NCBI RefSeq assembly: GCF_037975245.1
Contig: NC_092583.1
Location: 13,729,764-13,793,763 of the forward strand
Direction: 5' to 3'
Source of the DNA: Apostichopus japonicus
Lineage: Eukaryota > Echinodermata > Holothuroidea > Aspidochirotida > Stichopodidae
Length of the DNA stretch: 64,000 bases
The position numbers were made by a program, and so were the translations under genes. How positions within the stretch are numbered: the first letter of the stretch is position 1; the number at the start of each line of letters is the position of its first letter. Positions 29,601 to 36,655 of this stretch are shown here, piece after piece. The notes beneath the pieces were generated by a model. It saw only the letters and a program-made list of their open reading frames with translations. It was not told where the DNA came from and made no database searches.

Positions 29601-32431
29601 TCTTTATCTCCCATGAAGATTAATAGGAAAAAAAATAACAATATTATGAGAAAAGCTTAAAAAGCCACAAAGGGGCTTTATTAATACAGGATGTAACAAT
29701 GGTAAATGTGACAATGGTGTATCAGCCTTTGACACATTAGGTCAATTATACAAGTAAAAATAGTAGCATCGCTCCATGTGAGTAGCACACACTTACCATA
29801 ATCGATGTCATCTGGACGTATCCTATAGTACTCATAGGACACTATGTCACCTGGGGATACCAACATGTTCCTTGTTACTCTGTATGGTGCTGGTGCTTGA
29901 GACATGTCATCGTTGATTCTGCGGTACGTGCTAGGCAGTACTGAATTACTTTCAAAGAGGTTCTTGTCCCATAGGTGTCCTATAAAAATTATAAAATACA
30001 TATTATATAAAATTATACATATTATATAAAATTATAAAATATTATCAAATATTTATATATATATATATATAATAAATTGGAAAATTTATAATATGTCACA
30101 GTTCTAATGAAGTTGTATAAACAAGAGCAAAATTCTCTAATATAAACCTAAATTTCCATACTTAAGGTGAAATATCCAAAATGGAAAATAAGTCAGTGTT
30201 TAAAGTTTTCTGTTTTGAAGATTTTGAAATTTTGAGGTTTATGGAACTGTATCTGAGCAAAATACCACAAATAACAAACGATCTTTAGTACAAACATCAC
30301 TATAACCTTCTTTGCCAATTTTCTGTAACAAATGTTGGACCATGTTGGACAATAACTTTTTCTATGTGCTACCAGACCAGCTATTCCTCTGTAATACTTT
30401 TCATAAAGCTTGCTTTTCTAAAGTGAGCTGAAAGAAATAAGAAGATTTAAATAACCGCAACCCCTTGTAGGATACTGCAAATATTTTCCCTACAAGAAAG
30501 GCTGTGTCAAATTGTCAATTTAACATTGACATTTGTTTTCACTTTCAAAATCCATGAATAAGGGCTGCATACCTTCACTACGTAAGTAGTTTAATATGGA
30601 ATCGTCCCAGCTCTTTGACCAGTTGGCCAGATACCTCTTTGCCGAAAAGCCAGGTCTGACTGTGCGTGGTGAGTTGAAGCTATTCATCTTTGAGTTTGAG
30701 AATCCCATAAAAACATTCTCACTTTGTTCCTTTGTAATAAAAGAATGATAATATGGATGGAGTTACTTTTGCTGAATGTTAAATGGTAATTCTCTTTTCA
30801 ATAATTTCAATAATAATATATAATCCACTGAAGTTTTCTCCAAAGAGCTTCTACAACAATATTAAAGTAGCTATTATAAAAAATATTGACAGTCTTTTTT
30901 TTCACCATTACTGGAATTGAAACATTGAATGCAGGTAATGTAAACAGCAGACCCACCCAAATCTTTTCGATAATATTTATCTCACAAGAATTTATGAGCA
31001 TACATATTGAACGGCTTTAAGGATCACACACTACAATGTTGACTGCTTTCAGAGGTAAAGATGTAATGCAATAAATAAGGGGGCCAGCTTTAGAAAACTG
31101 GTGTTGATGTTTTCCACAGAATCAACCAAGTGGCCATTTTTTGGCATTTAAAAAAAAAAAAAATTGACAACCTTCTACAATATTAGGTACTCTAGGCACT
31201 TTATATTATCAGAGTACCTGTTAGGCTTAAACATATTTGACTAGCCTGTATTGTTACTTCAGAAAAGGCCGCATACATATTATATGGAAAACTGTCACAT
31301 CAAGTCACAGTATAGACAGACACACACACACACAATTGTCACAATTTGGACTACGAATACATAAAATAAAGCTTGTTTAATCAAACAAAGGTGGGCTCAA
31401 TGGTTCACCTTTCCTCCATAGGATAAAATTGCACTGCGTAGATCTTTCATGGTACTGAGGTAATTGCTGTCCTCTGCCTCTAACGCTTTCTTTCTGGGTC
31501 TTCTGTGGCTGTTCTGAGATGGGTAGGACAACGCCAAATCCTCTGCGTATAGTAATAATGCTCCTTTTCTAGTTGTGTAAGTCTTGTGTGCCTGTATTGT
31601 TCTACTTGGTATCTCTTCATGTGACCATGTCTGGTGATGTATTGGAGGTAGGTAGTATCCCTTCCTCTGGATATTGAAATAATCCTACAAAGAAACAAAA
31701 AGATGAACGGGATGTCAGTAGAAGCTATTCAACTAAGAAAAACCGTTAGTGAGTAAGGATACTTATATCTTACACAATCAGTGTAATCACCATATATTCA
31801 ACCAGCATTCCCTCTCAAAATCATCCAAAATTGAAATGAATAACAAAAAGACTATCACCTTGATTTCATGTGTTCAGATACAGCACATTTCTCCCTGCAA
31901 CTTACAAACTTTCAGTTTAATGTACTGATGTTATTGCAAACAATTAACATATTTAATTGCATACTGTAAACGACTACTGCATATGTTAGAGAAACATACA
32001 ATATTATTTATTATCATACCACTGTAATCTGCTAACATCAAATTATATTTGTACAGTTATATAAACACAAAACCTTAATTAAAAAACAAATATTATGCCA
32101 TTTGCCTTAGTAATTCACCTAGCAACCTGGTTTGCATAAGTCTTTCGTTATAAATGATCAATAACTACAATATTTATCACCACAGCAGCCTCAGGGAAAC
32201 ATCTGCAGCCCTTGACACATACTGTAGCCTAGGCTAACATATGATTCACCTTACATGGTGTTACAATTGGGAGGAGGGTTCACACTCAAGTTTAAATGGA
32301 AGTTGTATCATTGATGTCATTCAGCTTACCTCGGGTTCCAAAAGAACCTCCACTTTCCGATTTTTTCCTTTATCCGTTTCCTCTCCAACACCTCTGCTAA
32401 GAAGTGACAATCCTAAATTTGCACTTGCCAT
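2895..32431 (-). CDS. KIAA2012: KIAA2012-like protein, 26 coding exons, 1,927 residues
   Basis: Joining 26 exons, each with AG acceptor and GT donor and matching phases, gives one open frame of 5,784 bases including the stop. Residues 1-34 (LSLLSRG, then a V-E-V-x-x-E-P-E stretch), 35-126 (TTRKGALLLYAEDLAL; MKDLRSAILSYG) and 127-178 (RPGFSAKRYL) match the N-terminal region of human KIAA2012 as I remember it. Residues about 1652-1927 are a charged coiled coil (KKKEIEKKRREKEEARRK; MAEEERLEYEKRKREEE) and end in a conserved tail (LNFNRELNSEA; WSYFELLEYLGIP), as in human KIAA2012. The middle, about 240-1650, is Ser/Glu/Lys-rich and probably disordered, and makes the protein much longer than my recollection of the human one (about 1,180 residues). 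No enzymatic domain is visible and the function is unknown. A missed extra exon is possible. Confidence 0.88.
3690..3862 (-). CDS. KIAA2012: KIAA2012-like exon 25, coiled coil
   Basis: Residues 1722-1779; acceptor CTTCCGTCAG, donor G|GTGAGA, phase 2 to 1. Continuous Glu/Lys/Arg/Gln helix (EEYKKKLEALAKKKKEE). Confidence 0.88.
3996..4367 (+). mobile_element. TTAA-flanked MITE, copy 1
   Basis: Begins TTAA then aggcattgaagactcgc and ends gcgagtcttcacaccct then TTAA. The inverted ends share agg..tgaagactcgc. TTAA duplication is the mark of piggyBac-type insertion. No coding capacity. Lies in intron 24 of the KIAA2012-like gene. Confidence 0.85.
5092..5303 (-). CDS. KIAA2012: KIAA2012-like exon 24, coiled coil
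   Basis: Residues 1652-1721; acceptor CTCGTTTAG, donor AG|GTTGGC, phase 0 to 2. Long charged helix with KKKEIEKKRREKEEARRK, matching the human coiled coil. Confidence 0.87.
5484..5793 (-). repeat. 38-bp minisatellite starting at a splice donor (KIAA2012-like intron 23)
   Basis: About eight diverged units of 37-39 bp, plus-strand form ctctgtccatccccttccaa then tctccctcccagcttaac. On the gene strand each unit ends ACAGAG and the next starts GTTAAGC or similar, copying the true junction ACAGAG|GTAAAGC of exon 23. The open frame at 5429-5887 on the plus strand is a product of this repeat. Confidence 0.85.
5794..5883 (-). CDS. KIAA2012: KIAA2012-like exon 23
   Basis: Thirty codons, residues 1622-1651, acidic; acceptor ACATTTTCAG, donor GAG|GTAAAG. 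Its last roughly 28 bases resemble the 38-bp repeat unit that fills the start of the next intron. Confidence 0.83.
6043..6415 (+). mobile_element. TTAA-flanked MITE, copy 2
   Basis: Same family and orientation as the copy at 3996. The left TTAA is degraded (reads ttttggcattg); the right end reads cacccattaa. Open frames in it at 6015-6263 are artefacts of the repeat. Confidence 0.82.
7662..7694 (-). CDS. KIAA2012: KIAA2012-like exon 22, 33-base microexon
   Basis: Eleven codons, EFSSDSEPEEE; acceptor AATTTAAAG, donor GAG|GTATTA. In phase with exons 21 and 23, so it could be skipped without shifting the frame. Confidence 0.68.
8737..8901 (-). CDS. KIAA2012: KIAA2012-like exon 21
   Basis: Residues about 1556-1610; acceptor TTTTTAG, donor GAG|GTAGGT, phase 0 to 0. 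Acidic, ending VKAESPEFIIIHE, a short hydrophobic strand unusual for this region. Confidence 0.85.
9132..9274 (-). CDS. KIAA2012: KIAA2012-like exon 20, Lys/Pro-rich
   Basis: Residues about 1508-1555; acceptor CATTTCCAG, donor GAG|GTAAAT, phase 1 to 0. Polybasic PKPPKKPKKEKAKKDKPKKS. Confidence 0.85.
9947..10027 (-). CDS. KIAA2012: KIAA2012-like exon 19
   Basis: Residues about 1481-1507; acceptor AATTTACAG, donor G|GTAATA. Short exon: MPHDDKEDYLAYKPVEEPE. Confidence 0.82.
10379..10591 (-). CDS. KIAA2012: KIAA2012-like exon 18, Lys/Ser-rich
   Basis: Residues about 1410-1480; acceptor AAATCTCTAG, donor A|GTGAGT. After a helix (ELERIVADIDLLSKT) comes a KS-repeat tract (KGSKSSKSQKSDKSSKKSGK), strongly basic low complexity. 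Confidence 0.83.
11478..11522. repeat. (TA)n microsatellite
   Basis: Nearly pure TA run interrupted once by GATA, in intron 17 of the KIAA2012-like gene. The rest of 10592-12781 shows no gene. Confidence 0.9.
12782..12898 (-). CDS. KIAA2012: KIAA2012-like exon 17
   Basis: Residues about 1371-1409; acceptor CATCTGACAG, donor G|GTTCGG (weak). Encodes GGKPSSRQDPLKLDVTHFG; the DPLKLDVTHFGV stretch looks more conserved than its surroundings. Confidence 0.78.
14467..14702 (-). repeat. tRNA-derived SINE, copy 1
   Basis: Reading the minus strand from 14702, the head starts GGAGTGTTAGCTCAATGG and holds a B-box GGTTCGAGTC; ggagtg pairs with cactcc as an acceptor stem. The body follows, and the tail ends GGATCTAAAATACATA. 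A fuller copy is at 53421 and a truncated one at 41655. Confidence 0.82.
14966..15595 (-). CDS. KIAA2012: KIAA2012-like exon 16 (largest exon)
   Basis: Residues about 1161-1370; acceptor TGACTGCAG, donor A|GTGAGT. Ser/Gly/Pro/Arg-rich, with clusters such as SGSGQSKHSRSKS-type sequence, predicted disordered with many potential phosphosites. Confidence 0.85.
16749..16998 (-). CDS. KIAA2012: KIAA2012-like exon 15
   Basis: Residues about 1078-1160; acceptor TGTCTACAG, donor G|GTACGT. Begins with the helix LAAALWRERLGQLLQA, continuing that of exon 14, then basic RRRKNS and an Ala-Val-Asp-Leu-Phe-Asp stretch. Confidence 0.85.
17193..17272. repeat. (TA)n microsatellite
   Basis: TATA/TATG-type run in intron 14 of the KIAA2012-like gene, on one side of the tRNA-like segment at 17323-17394. 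Confidence 0.88.
17323..17394 (-). repeat. tRNA-like segment, probable SINE head or tRNA pseudogene
   Basis: The minus strand folds as a tRNA. Acceptor GCGTCCA/TGGAGGC (6 of 7 pairs); A-box-like TAGCCTAGTGG; anticodon stem TCCGC/GCGGA perfect with 7-base loop GTACAGA; T stem CTGGG/CCCGG with loop TTCCAAT. A T6 run a few bases downstream could end Pol III transcription. The loop gives anticodon ACA, one unpaired acceptor position and an irregular D arm, so a functional tRNA is doubtful. Confidence 0.6.
17562..17632. repeat. (TA)n microsatellite
   Basis: TA/TG-rich run on the other side of the tRNA-like segment. The frames read through it (17524-17900) are not genes. Confidence 0.88.
18362..18694 (-). 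other. stop-free 110-codon segment, unrecognised
   Basis: An open frame with protein-like composition, including CLGLIRKVRASKKG, FCDVCKNKTKFRANLSKD and FNKMECYRFEPSKDLL, ending in a stop at 18362. It lies inside intron 14 of the KIAA2012-like gene. It could be a remnant of a transposon protein or an alternative terminal exon (CCCAG precedes it). I recognise no domain; the C-x-x-C may be fortuitous. Confidence 0.4.
18825..18964 (-). CDS. KIAA2012: KIAA2012-like exon 14
   Basis: Residues about 1031-1077; acceptor GATTCTTAG, donor CAG|GTAATC, phase 1 to 0. Ser/Arg cluster followed by a likely helix LMDQLEEEVAAIAEAVLQR. Confidence 0.84.
19496..19828 (-). CDS. KIAA2012: KIAA2012-like exon 13
   Basis: Residues about 920-1030; acceptor TTCCGTCAG, donor G|GTCAGA. 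Acidic, Gly/Asp-rich (DDTEIGS; EELDGKEDVVDG). The donor is non-optimal; the phase matches both neighbours. Confidence 0.77.
20218..20580. repeat. about 125-bp direct repeat, three copies
   Basis: Three diverged copies of a unit with atctggggaaggataaaggt ... ataagatgaaagcaaccata, starting near 20218, 20343 and 20470, in intron 12. No coding content. Confidence 0.75.
21711..22550. repeat. about 286-bp tandem triplication
   Basis: Units starting gctacataaaga at 21711, 21999 and 22284 (periods 288 and 285), each with gcagaggttccaactgcaaa and a poly-T/C tract. The last copy is more diverged. Intron 12 of the KIAA2012-like gene, ending about 145 bp from exon 12. Confidence 0.85.
22696..22821 (-). 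CDS. KIAA2012: KIAA2012-like exon 12
   Basis: Residues about 878-919; acceptor AAAACCAG, donor G|GTAGCA. Encodes GGLSVSEFFTTYSYLPRK then Ser/Arg-rich sequence. Its 5' part has a decayed duplicate at 23075-23318. Confidence 0.8.
22783..23318 (-). repeat. tandem duplication covering the 5' part of exon 12
   Basis: Copy A 22783-23074 includes the exon 12 acceptor and its first roughly 39 bases; copy B 23075-23318 is a diverged duplicate. On the minus strand copy B still reads ISASDFFTTSS and then a stop, against LSVSEFFTTYS in the real exon. Confidence 0.78.
23510..23965 (-). CDS. KIAA2012: KIAA2012-like exon 11, with 11-residue tandem duplication
   Basis: Residues about 726-877; acceptor TTCTTCATCAG, donor G|GTAGGA. 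Acidic and Asn/Ser-rich. REMLPSSADHN occurs twice in tandem, encoded by two 33-bp units at 23655-23720 that differ at one base. Confidence 0.83.
24320..24597. repeat. 92-bp tandem triplication
   Basis: Three almost identical 92-bp units, starting at 24320, 24412 and 24504 (aatataatacaagcacacat ...). The small number of differences implies a recent event. Intron 10 of the KIAA2012-like gene. Confidence 0.88.
24668..25072 (-). CDS. KIAA2012: KIAA2012-like exon 10
   Basis: Residues about 591-725; acceptor TTGCATGCAG, donor G|GTTTGT. Very rich in Glu/Lys/Gly (KKEEVEKGKVEEGEVEGKQ), an imperfect charged repeat. The donor is weaker than its neighbours, but the phase fits. Confidence 0.82.
25560..25838 (-). 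CDS. KIAA2012: KIAA2012-like exon 9
   Basis: Residues about 498-590; acceptor TTTTACACAG, donor G|GTAACA. Includes a likely helix SFENLSEANEQLIRLKGG and a basic patch SYKGRKSRVS. Confidence 0.84.
26456..26596 (-). CDS. KIAA2012: KIAA2012-like exon 8
   Basis: Residues about 451-497; acceptor TTCTTTAAG, donor G|GTAAAA. Acidic then basic (DGDVDIGDVDDVKSKKDS). Confidence 0.82.
26794..27030 (-). CDS. KIAA2012: KIAA2012-like exon 7
   Basis: Residues about 372-450; acceptor CTCTCCAG, donor G|GTAAAG, phase 1 to 1. Pro/Ser-rich (SSSSAVPTLPPINIPSQQS), predicted disordered. Confidence 0.82.
27095..27461 (-). mobile_element. TTAA-flanked MITE, copy 3
   Basis: Opposite orientation to the copy at 3996. 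TTAA at 27095-27098 and 27458-27461. Ends ...cttcaatgcctttaa. Lies in intron 6 of the KIAA2012-like gene. Confidence 0.85.
27625..27745 (-). CDS. KIAA2012: KIAA2012-like exon 6
   Basis: Residues about 332-371; acceptor CTCTACAG, donor G|GTAAGA. Encodes HLVNENSRNILSGGNPF followed by an acidic/Ser stretch. Low-complexity linker. Confidence 0.82.
28099..28373 (-). CDS. KIAA2012: KIAA2012-like exon 5
   Basis: Residues about 240-331; acceptor TTTCTAAAG, donor GTG|GTGAGT, phase 1 to 0. Contains HPVIYAQLDPEEQQMVLQNL, which looks helical, within Pro/Ser-rich sequence. Confidence 0.85.
29797..29979 (-). CDS. KIAA2012: KIAA2012-like exon 4
   Basis: Residues about 179-239; acceptor TTTTTATAG, donor G|GTAAGT. 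The segment VLPSTYRRIN followed by APYRVTRNMLVSPGD ends the conserved N-terminal region. Confidence 0.87.
30573..30729 (-). CDS. KIAA2012: KIAA2012-like exon 3
   Basis: Residues 127-178; acceptor TTACAAAG, donor G|GTATGC (phase 1). Contains RPGFSAKRYL followed by WSKSWDDSILNYLRSEG, aligned with the PGHSAKRYL stretch of the human protein. Confidence 0.9.
31409..31684 (-). CDS. KIAA2012: KIAA2012-like exon 2
   Basis: Residues 35-126; acceptor TTTGTAG, donor AAG|GTGAAC, phase 0 to 0. Carries DYFN, TTRKGALLLYAEDLAL and DLRSAILSYG, the strongest match to human KIAA2012. Confidence 0.9.
32330..32431 (-). CDS. KIAA2012: KIAA2012-like exon 1 (start codon)
   Basis: Residues 1-34, starting MASANLGLSLLSRG and ending EPE; donor GAG|GTAAGC, phase 0. 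The start was chosen because LSLLSRG is also the opening of the human protein and no in-frame ATG lies upstream within an open exon. Confidence 0.85.
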
Positions 32432-33003
32432 TTATGTGCGTGGCTGAATGTTACAACAACAAAAAATGTTCTAGTACTACTTCTCAGCTAGGTGACACAA
32501 GATGTCAAGTACTACTTTGGTGTCTGTGTAGGCTTACTGGATTTACCATCGCTGGGAATGCATGTGGATTAGCTTTGCTGATATGCATTTGTTGTGTTCG
32601 TACGTGTGACGTTATAACGTACTGGTTCAGATTTCATTAGCGGGTGTGCCTGTTGGGCAAGGCCTACCGTTAGTATAACTAGTAATAAATTTTCACTGCT
32701 TTTGGAAGCCTAACTTTGCGCAAACCAGGACTAGCCTAGGCCTAGTCACTCTAGGCTAGTACAGTTTGGACAGGTGTCTGACAAGTGTCTGACAAGTGAA
32801 CTACAGCACCACGAAATAATGTGATCTTAAAAAAAGTCACTTATTTTCTTATTCAGTTTTTAACACCTAGGCCTAAAATACACCCTTCTTTGGTTCGTAA
32901 AATACATTTCGCTTATAGGATATCCATCACAACGAATCAAACTTTGGTTCGCTATTCTTCGTTCTAGTCGCCATATTGTTTCATGGAGTTGCCTCGAAAC
33001 GCG

Positions 33004-33011
33004 TGACGTCA
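33004..33011. promoter_or_regulatory. cAMP-response-element motif TGACGTCA
   Basis: Perfect palindromic CRE about 570 bp upstream of the KIAA2012-like start, in a locally CpG-richer stretch (cgaaacgcgtgacgtcattg). Binding by CREB/ATF factors is inferred from the motif alone. Confidence 0.45.
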
Positions 33012-33260
33012 TTGCAACTCATCAGCTGTTTTGCAGGTGTCATTGCAGTAAGATTTTTGTTTAAACCGTAAGCTGATGAGATACGACGATTTCGATTGAG
33101 TAATATTAATTTCGAATATTAATTGGAACGGTTGAACCAAAATGGATATGGGTTTCACAGAAGACAGAGATTGCTGCGAAATTTGAAAGGTTGCAATTTA
33201 ATCCTATGCGTGACCGTGATAAAATGATTGCAAGGTAGGAAAAAAATACAAAATTCGCAC

Positions 33261-33421
33261 CTGTGCTTGTTTTAGATCAGCTTCAGTCAGTGTTTCCTTG
33301 ACAATCGTCTGCTTCTCCTCCAAGCTGAGATACGTCCAGATAACAAACGCTTTTCTCGATTCTAGTTGGTCTGTTTCTGATTCCTGGGAGGGTATGTCAC
33401 CAAGACTGCGCTTCGTTAGTC
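33261..33421 (-). CDS. second exon of the unidentified protein
   Basis: Acceptor TTTGACCCTTAG, donor CAG|GTGCGA, phase 1 to 0. Encodes LTKRSLGDIPSQESETDQ and then FVIWTYLSLEEKQTIVKETL, an amphipathic, probably helical stretch ending KQAQ. It ends in phase 0, like exon 1 of the KIAA2012-like gene, so splicing into KIAA2012-like exon 2 would keep the frame. Confidence 0.62.
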
Positions 33422-33792
33422 CTAAGGGTCAAACAAAGAGATATAAAGACTTAAGGTATCATACTAAAATAAACTCATCTTAGTCGATAACCGAAATTAT
33501 GGTTGATTTGTCGTGTAGCCTTTATATGGTTTAATCACCAAAATAAAAACATTAGATTTAATCTTGAAATAATTCAGCAGTCTCTGAGACAAACGATGGA
33601 AATGACACATAACATATCACTATATGGTTCCACATAGCAAAACTGTCTTATGTAGCTTCTATATCTAACACTGCTGAATCTTCAGGACAGGTACTTAAAG
33701 GAATATATTTAATTGTTTACAGTGTAGTAAGCCGTTAACCCACATTTCTTGTTATTATTATGAATTTATTGCATCATTACGAGGTTACGTAC

Positions 33793-34060
33793 CTTTCTTC
33801 TTCGGTTTCTTGTGTTGGTTTGTTTTCTTAGTTGGTTTCCCTTTAAGTCGTATTTGCCTTTTAACTTTAGTTCTCCAGCCATTGACAGGGCTAGGTAGCT
33901 TTACCTCTTGTCCTGTATCTGAAATCACCTTCAAAGATCTTCCTTGAATTACCCCTGATCCTTTGCATAACTCTGATAAATCTGGAGAGCTTAATCCTTG
34001 AGAAGTATCTTTATCATTTTGCTGTCTCCGGAAAGAGGCCTTGTTCACTGATCGAAACAT
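33793..34060 (-). CDS. first exon of an unidentified protein
   Basis: ATG at 34060 and 89 codons up to donor AAAG|GTACGT (phase 1). Encodes MFRSVNKASFRRQQ, a linker, then strongly basic KVKRQIRLKGKPTKKTNQ. It joins in phase to the exon at 33261-33421. No terminal exon with a stop is evident before the KIAA2012-like start, so this is either a separate small gene or an alternative 5' end of that gene. I recognise no family. Confidence 0.6.
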
Positions 34061-34726
34061 TTTACAAAAACAATGAGTAAATTACAACATATATTGTAAT
34101 ACAGTTATATATGCGGCACTATACTGCGTCTTGGGTAGGGTCAGTTTTTTAAAAATAAAATATACATGATAATTTCAATTCCAAGTTGTATATCTTCATG
34201 CCCATACTATAGGCATATATACACCATTACCTTACAAAAATTATTGTGATTATTGAGCTTTCGCGTAAACATTTTAATTATTCAATTGTTACATGTTTCT
34301 TCATAAGTTCCAACGAAAAAGTATGATTCACATTGCTTTCGTCGCTGTTCGGTCACTCTATCCACGTCCATTGAAAATTAAAGCGGTAATTTGCATATCA
34401 AAGCCACCGCGAAGGCTCATCATTAATACCAAGCACAGTTCAATGCCTTTGAGTATCCATTGTAGTCGCTTATTTGTTCTTTAACTTTAACAACATGCAA
34501 TGAGTTATTCAGAGTAAAAAGTAGACCCTTCATATGACCTCCTTATCCGAATGTCAAATGCAAGAAATAATATATACGTAAGCAGATCATATTATAATTG
34601 CCAACTCATAAGGAAAACGCTTCTAAACTGTCCGCAAAACTGATGCAGAGTTTGAAATATTGCTATGTATAATGCACACTTAATAGATCCAACCCAATTC
34701 TTTTCGAAGTATCGACTGATAATAAG

Positions 34727-34740
34727 GTTGCTATGGTGAC
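34727..34740. promoter_or_regulatory. RFX X-box-like site
   Basis: GTTGCTATGGTGAC fits the X-box pattern RYYNYY-AT-RRNRAC used by RFX factors to drive ciliary genes. It is 667 bp upstream of the start at 34060. The degenerate pattern is expected about twice by chance in a window this size, so support is modest. Confidence 0.4.
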
Positions 34741-35389
34741 ACCATATACGCCTTCAGATGTTTCCTATCGTCTGAGCAGATCTTTGAAATACATTGTTAT
34801 CATATTTCTCAATCTCACGGGAACATGCATATATACTGTGCATTTTAGTCAGGTGTATATATAGCCGTCAGTGATGTTTGTACTCGTAATTAATTACGAA
34901 CGACAAGGTGAATACACCGAAAAGGCTTCATAACATAAAGACAATATATATAATGAGAGATGTCTAATATCCGTGTGAAACTAGCTGTAAACGACCTAGC
35001 AGAAACGGAATGTTACATGCGCTGCACCACACGTACAAATAATATGGTTCAATACTTCACTGAGATCGAGGTGAACTACAGAGCTGTTGAAATTGTCAAT
35101 ATAAAGATCGAAATAAGGAAATGAAAAATGTCACATGGTCGGACAAGAGTCGATTTTATTAATTATTAATATTGCACTGTGACATTCAGACTGTTGTTGT
35201 TGTTGCAATGAGTATATTGTTATATTCGAGTCATGGGGAGGGGGAGGGGAGGGGATGGAAATAAGATTGCATAACCAAGGGAGGCACAGGGGCACGGTAT
35301 ACTCCTAACAGACACCCGGCCAGAATCTGTGTATAGCCTCTCTATTTCTCCAAAATGTAACCGAAGAAACTCAGTACGACCTTAATTTG

Positions 35390-35700
35390 ATCCACTTCCG
35401 CCAGTTCCTTCATTCCAACCCCTCCCCCTCCCAGGCTGGCCTCCAGACGCACACATATACCATTAACTTGTATCAATTCGGCGAATCCCGAATTGCTGTC
35501 TTCTCTACGAAATCTTGCTCCTTTTCATTACTGGGCAATCCTCACTCCCTCTGTTGTATATTTGTATGTTTAATAGTCTTACTCTCTGTTTATTGTTTTA
35601 TAATATTATTATTCTTATACTGACTGTATTTTAGGGCCTCGGGGAAGATTAGCTTTGGCTAACCGAGTCACCCTTTTAAAGGTTAATAAATAAATAAATA
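35390..35700 (+). mobile_element. 5'-truncated LINE 3' end
   Basis: The segment gggcctcggggaagattagc followed by tttggctaaccgagtcaccc, ending in (aata)n, is the type of 3' terminus seen in CR1/L2-like LINEs of marine invertebrates. The left boundary is not defined. Confidence 0.6.
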
Positions 35701-36577
35701 AAAATAAATTAAATGCACAATAATATAGGGTAGGAAACAGAAATGGAAGGGGTAGTAATGCAGTTATACATTATTGGGTGCATTTAGTGTAAGATACAGG
35801 CCCACTGATAAGACAAATTCGCATATAGACACCTTGCAAAGCCTTGCATGGGGATGAAACTGAATGAATTATTCAGTAAAGCAAATGTGAAAATGATCCG
35901 GTACGGCGGAAAAGTCTTGTTCAGTCTGGAGGAGCACAACACATCTTTTGTGTATTACGTACTACAAATTCTAGAACTTCCAATTTTGTTTAAAAAGGAA
36001 TATTTTTAATTATATTTTGCTCTTAATATAATAATATTTCATAGGTTTCAACGAATGGTGCATTTTAAACAACATAAAAGAAACATATTTTGTATACAAA
36101 AATTGTAATAAGGATACTTTAAGTTATCAAAAAGAGAACGCTTTCTATTACGTATAAGGAACTTTTGGGGTTTTTCACTCAACTTGGAGGCCGTACCGAC
36201 TGGGCCTCCCTGGCTTCGTTGCCCCTACGAGAATCCATCACCTTCACACGTTTCGCATACTGATAATCAGTAGCACAAGAACGACTGGCCGGAGTCTAAT
36301 CCCTAGTAACTAAAAATGTATACACAGCAACCAAGAGTCACCTGGACATCCCATACTCAGTTGCGCTAAACACGAACGTTAGGCATATCAAGAGGCTATA
36401 ACCAACCGCGTCACTGTCACTTCGCCTAAAATATAGCCTTTACTTTCCCTTTTCTTACCACTTTAATAGTATAGAAACGCTGCCAAACTCACAGTGTGAT
36501 AAAAAGAGGCTAGGGTGCGGTTGTCAAAGTTAGGCCGAATATAGTGGTACTGCATCAAGTTTTTACAGGATTACAAA

Positions 36578-36655
36578 ATGTCTGCTTTGCACTGGGAAGC
36601 ATTACGGAAGCAACGAGTAGTGGACAAAAAGCACGAATGGGAACAAAAGTATAAG
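36578..36655 (+). CDS. 108-residue protein, exon 1
   Basis: 26 codons, MSALHWEALR to EQKYK; donor AAG|GTATGA. First ATG in the exon. Confidence 0.8.

Larger units (their letters stand above)
34061..36577. other. intergenic region between divergent transcripts
   Basis: Separates the minus-strand exons at 34060 from the plus-strand gene at 36578. Holds an X-box-like site (34727-34740) and a LINE 3' tail (about 35390-35700). I see no other gene. Confidence 0.6.

Noticed and set aside
32241..32640. Two plus-strand open frames over the KIAA2012-like first exon
   Set aside because: They are antisense to exon 1 and its upstream region, with no splice or homology support.
33010..33178. Possible terminal exon for the orphan gene, opening QSLSSVKPISILVQ on the minus strand
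   Set aside because: It would need an intron of only about 80 bases, overlaps the likely promoter (CRE) and has no poly(A) signal.
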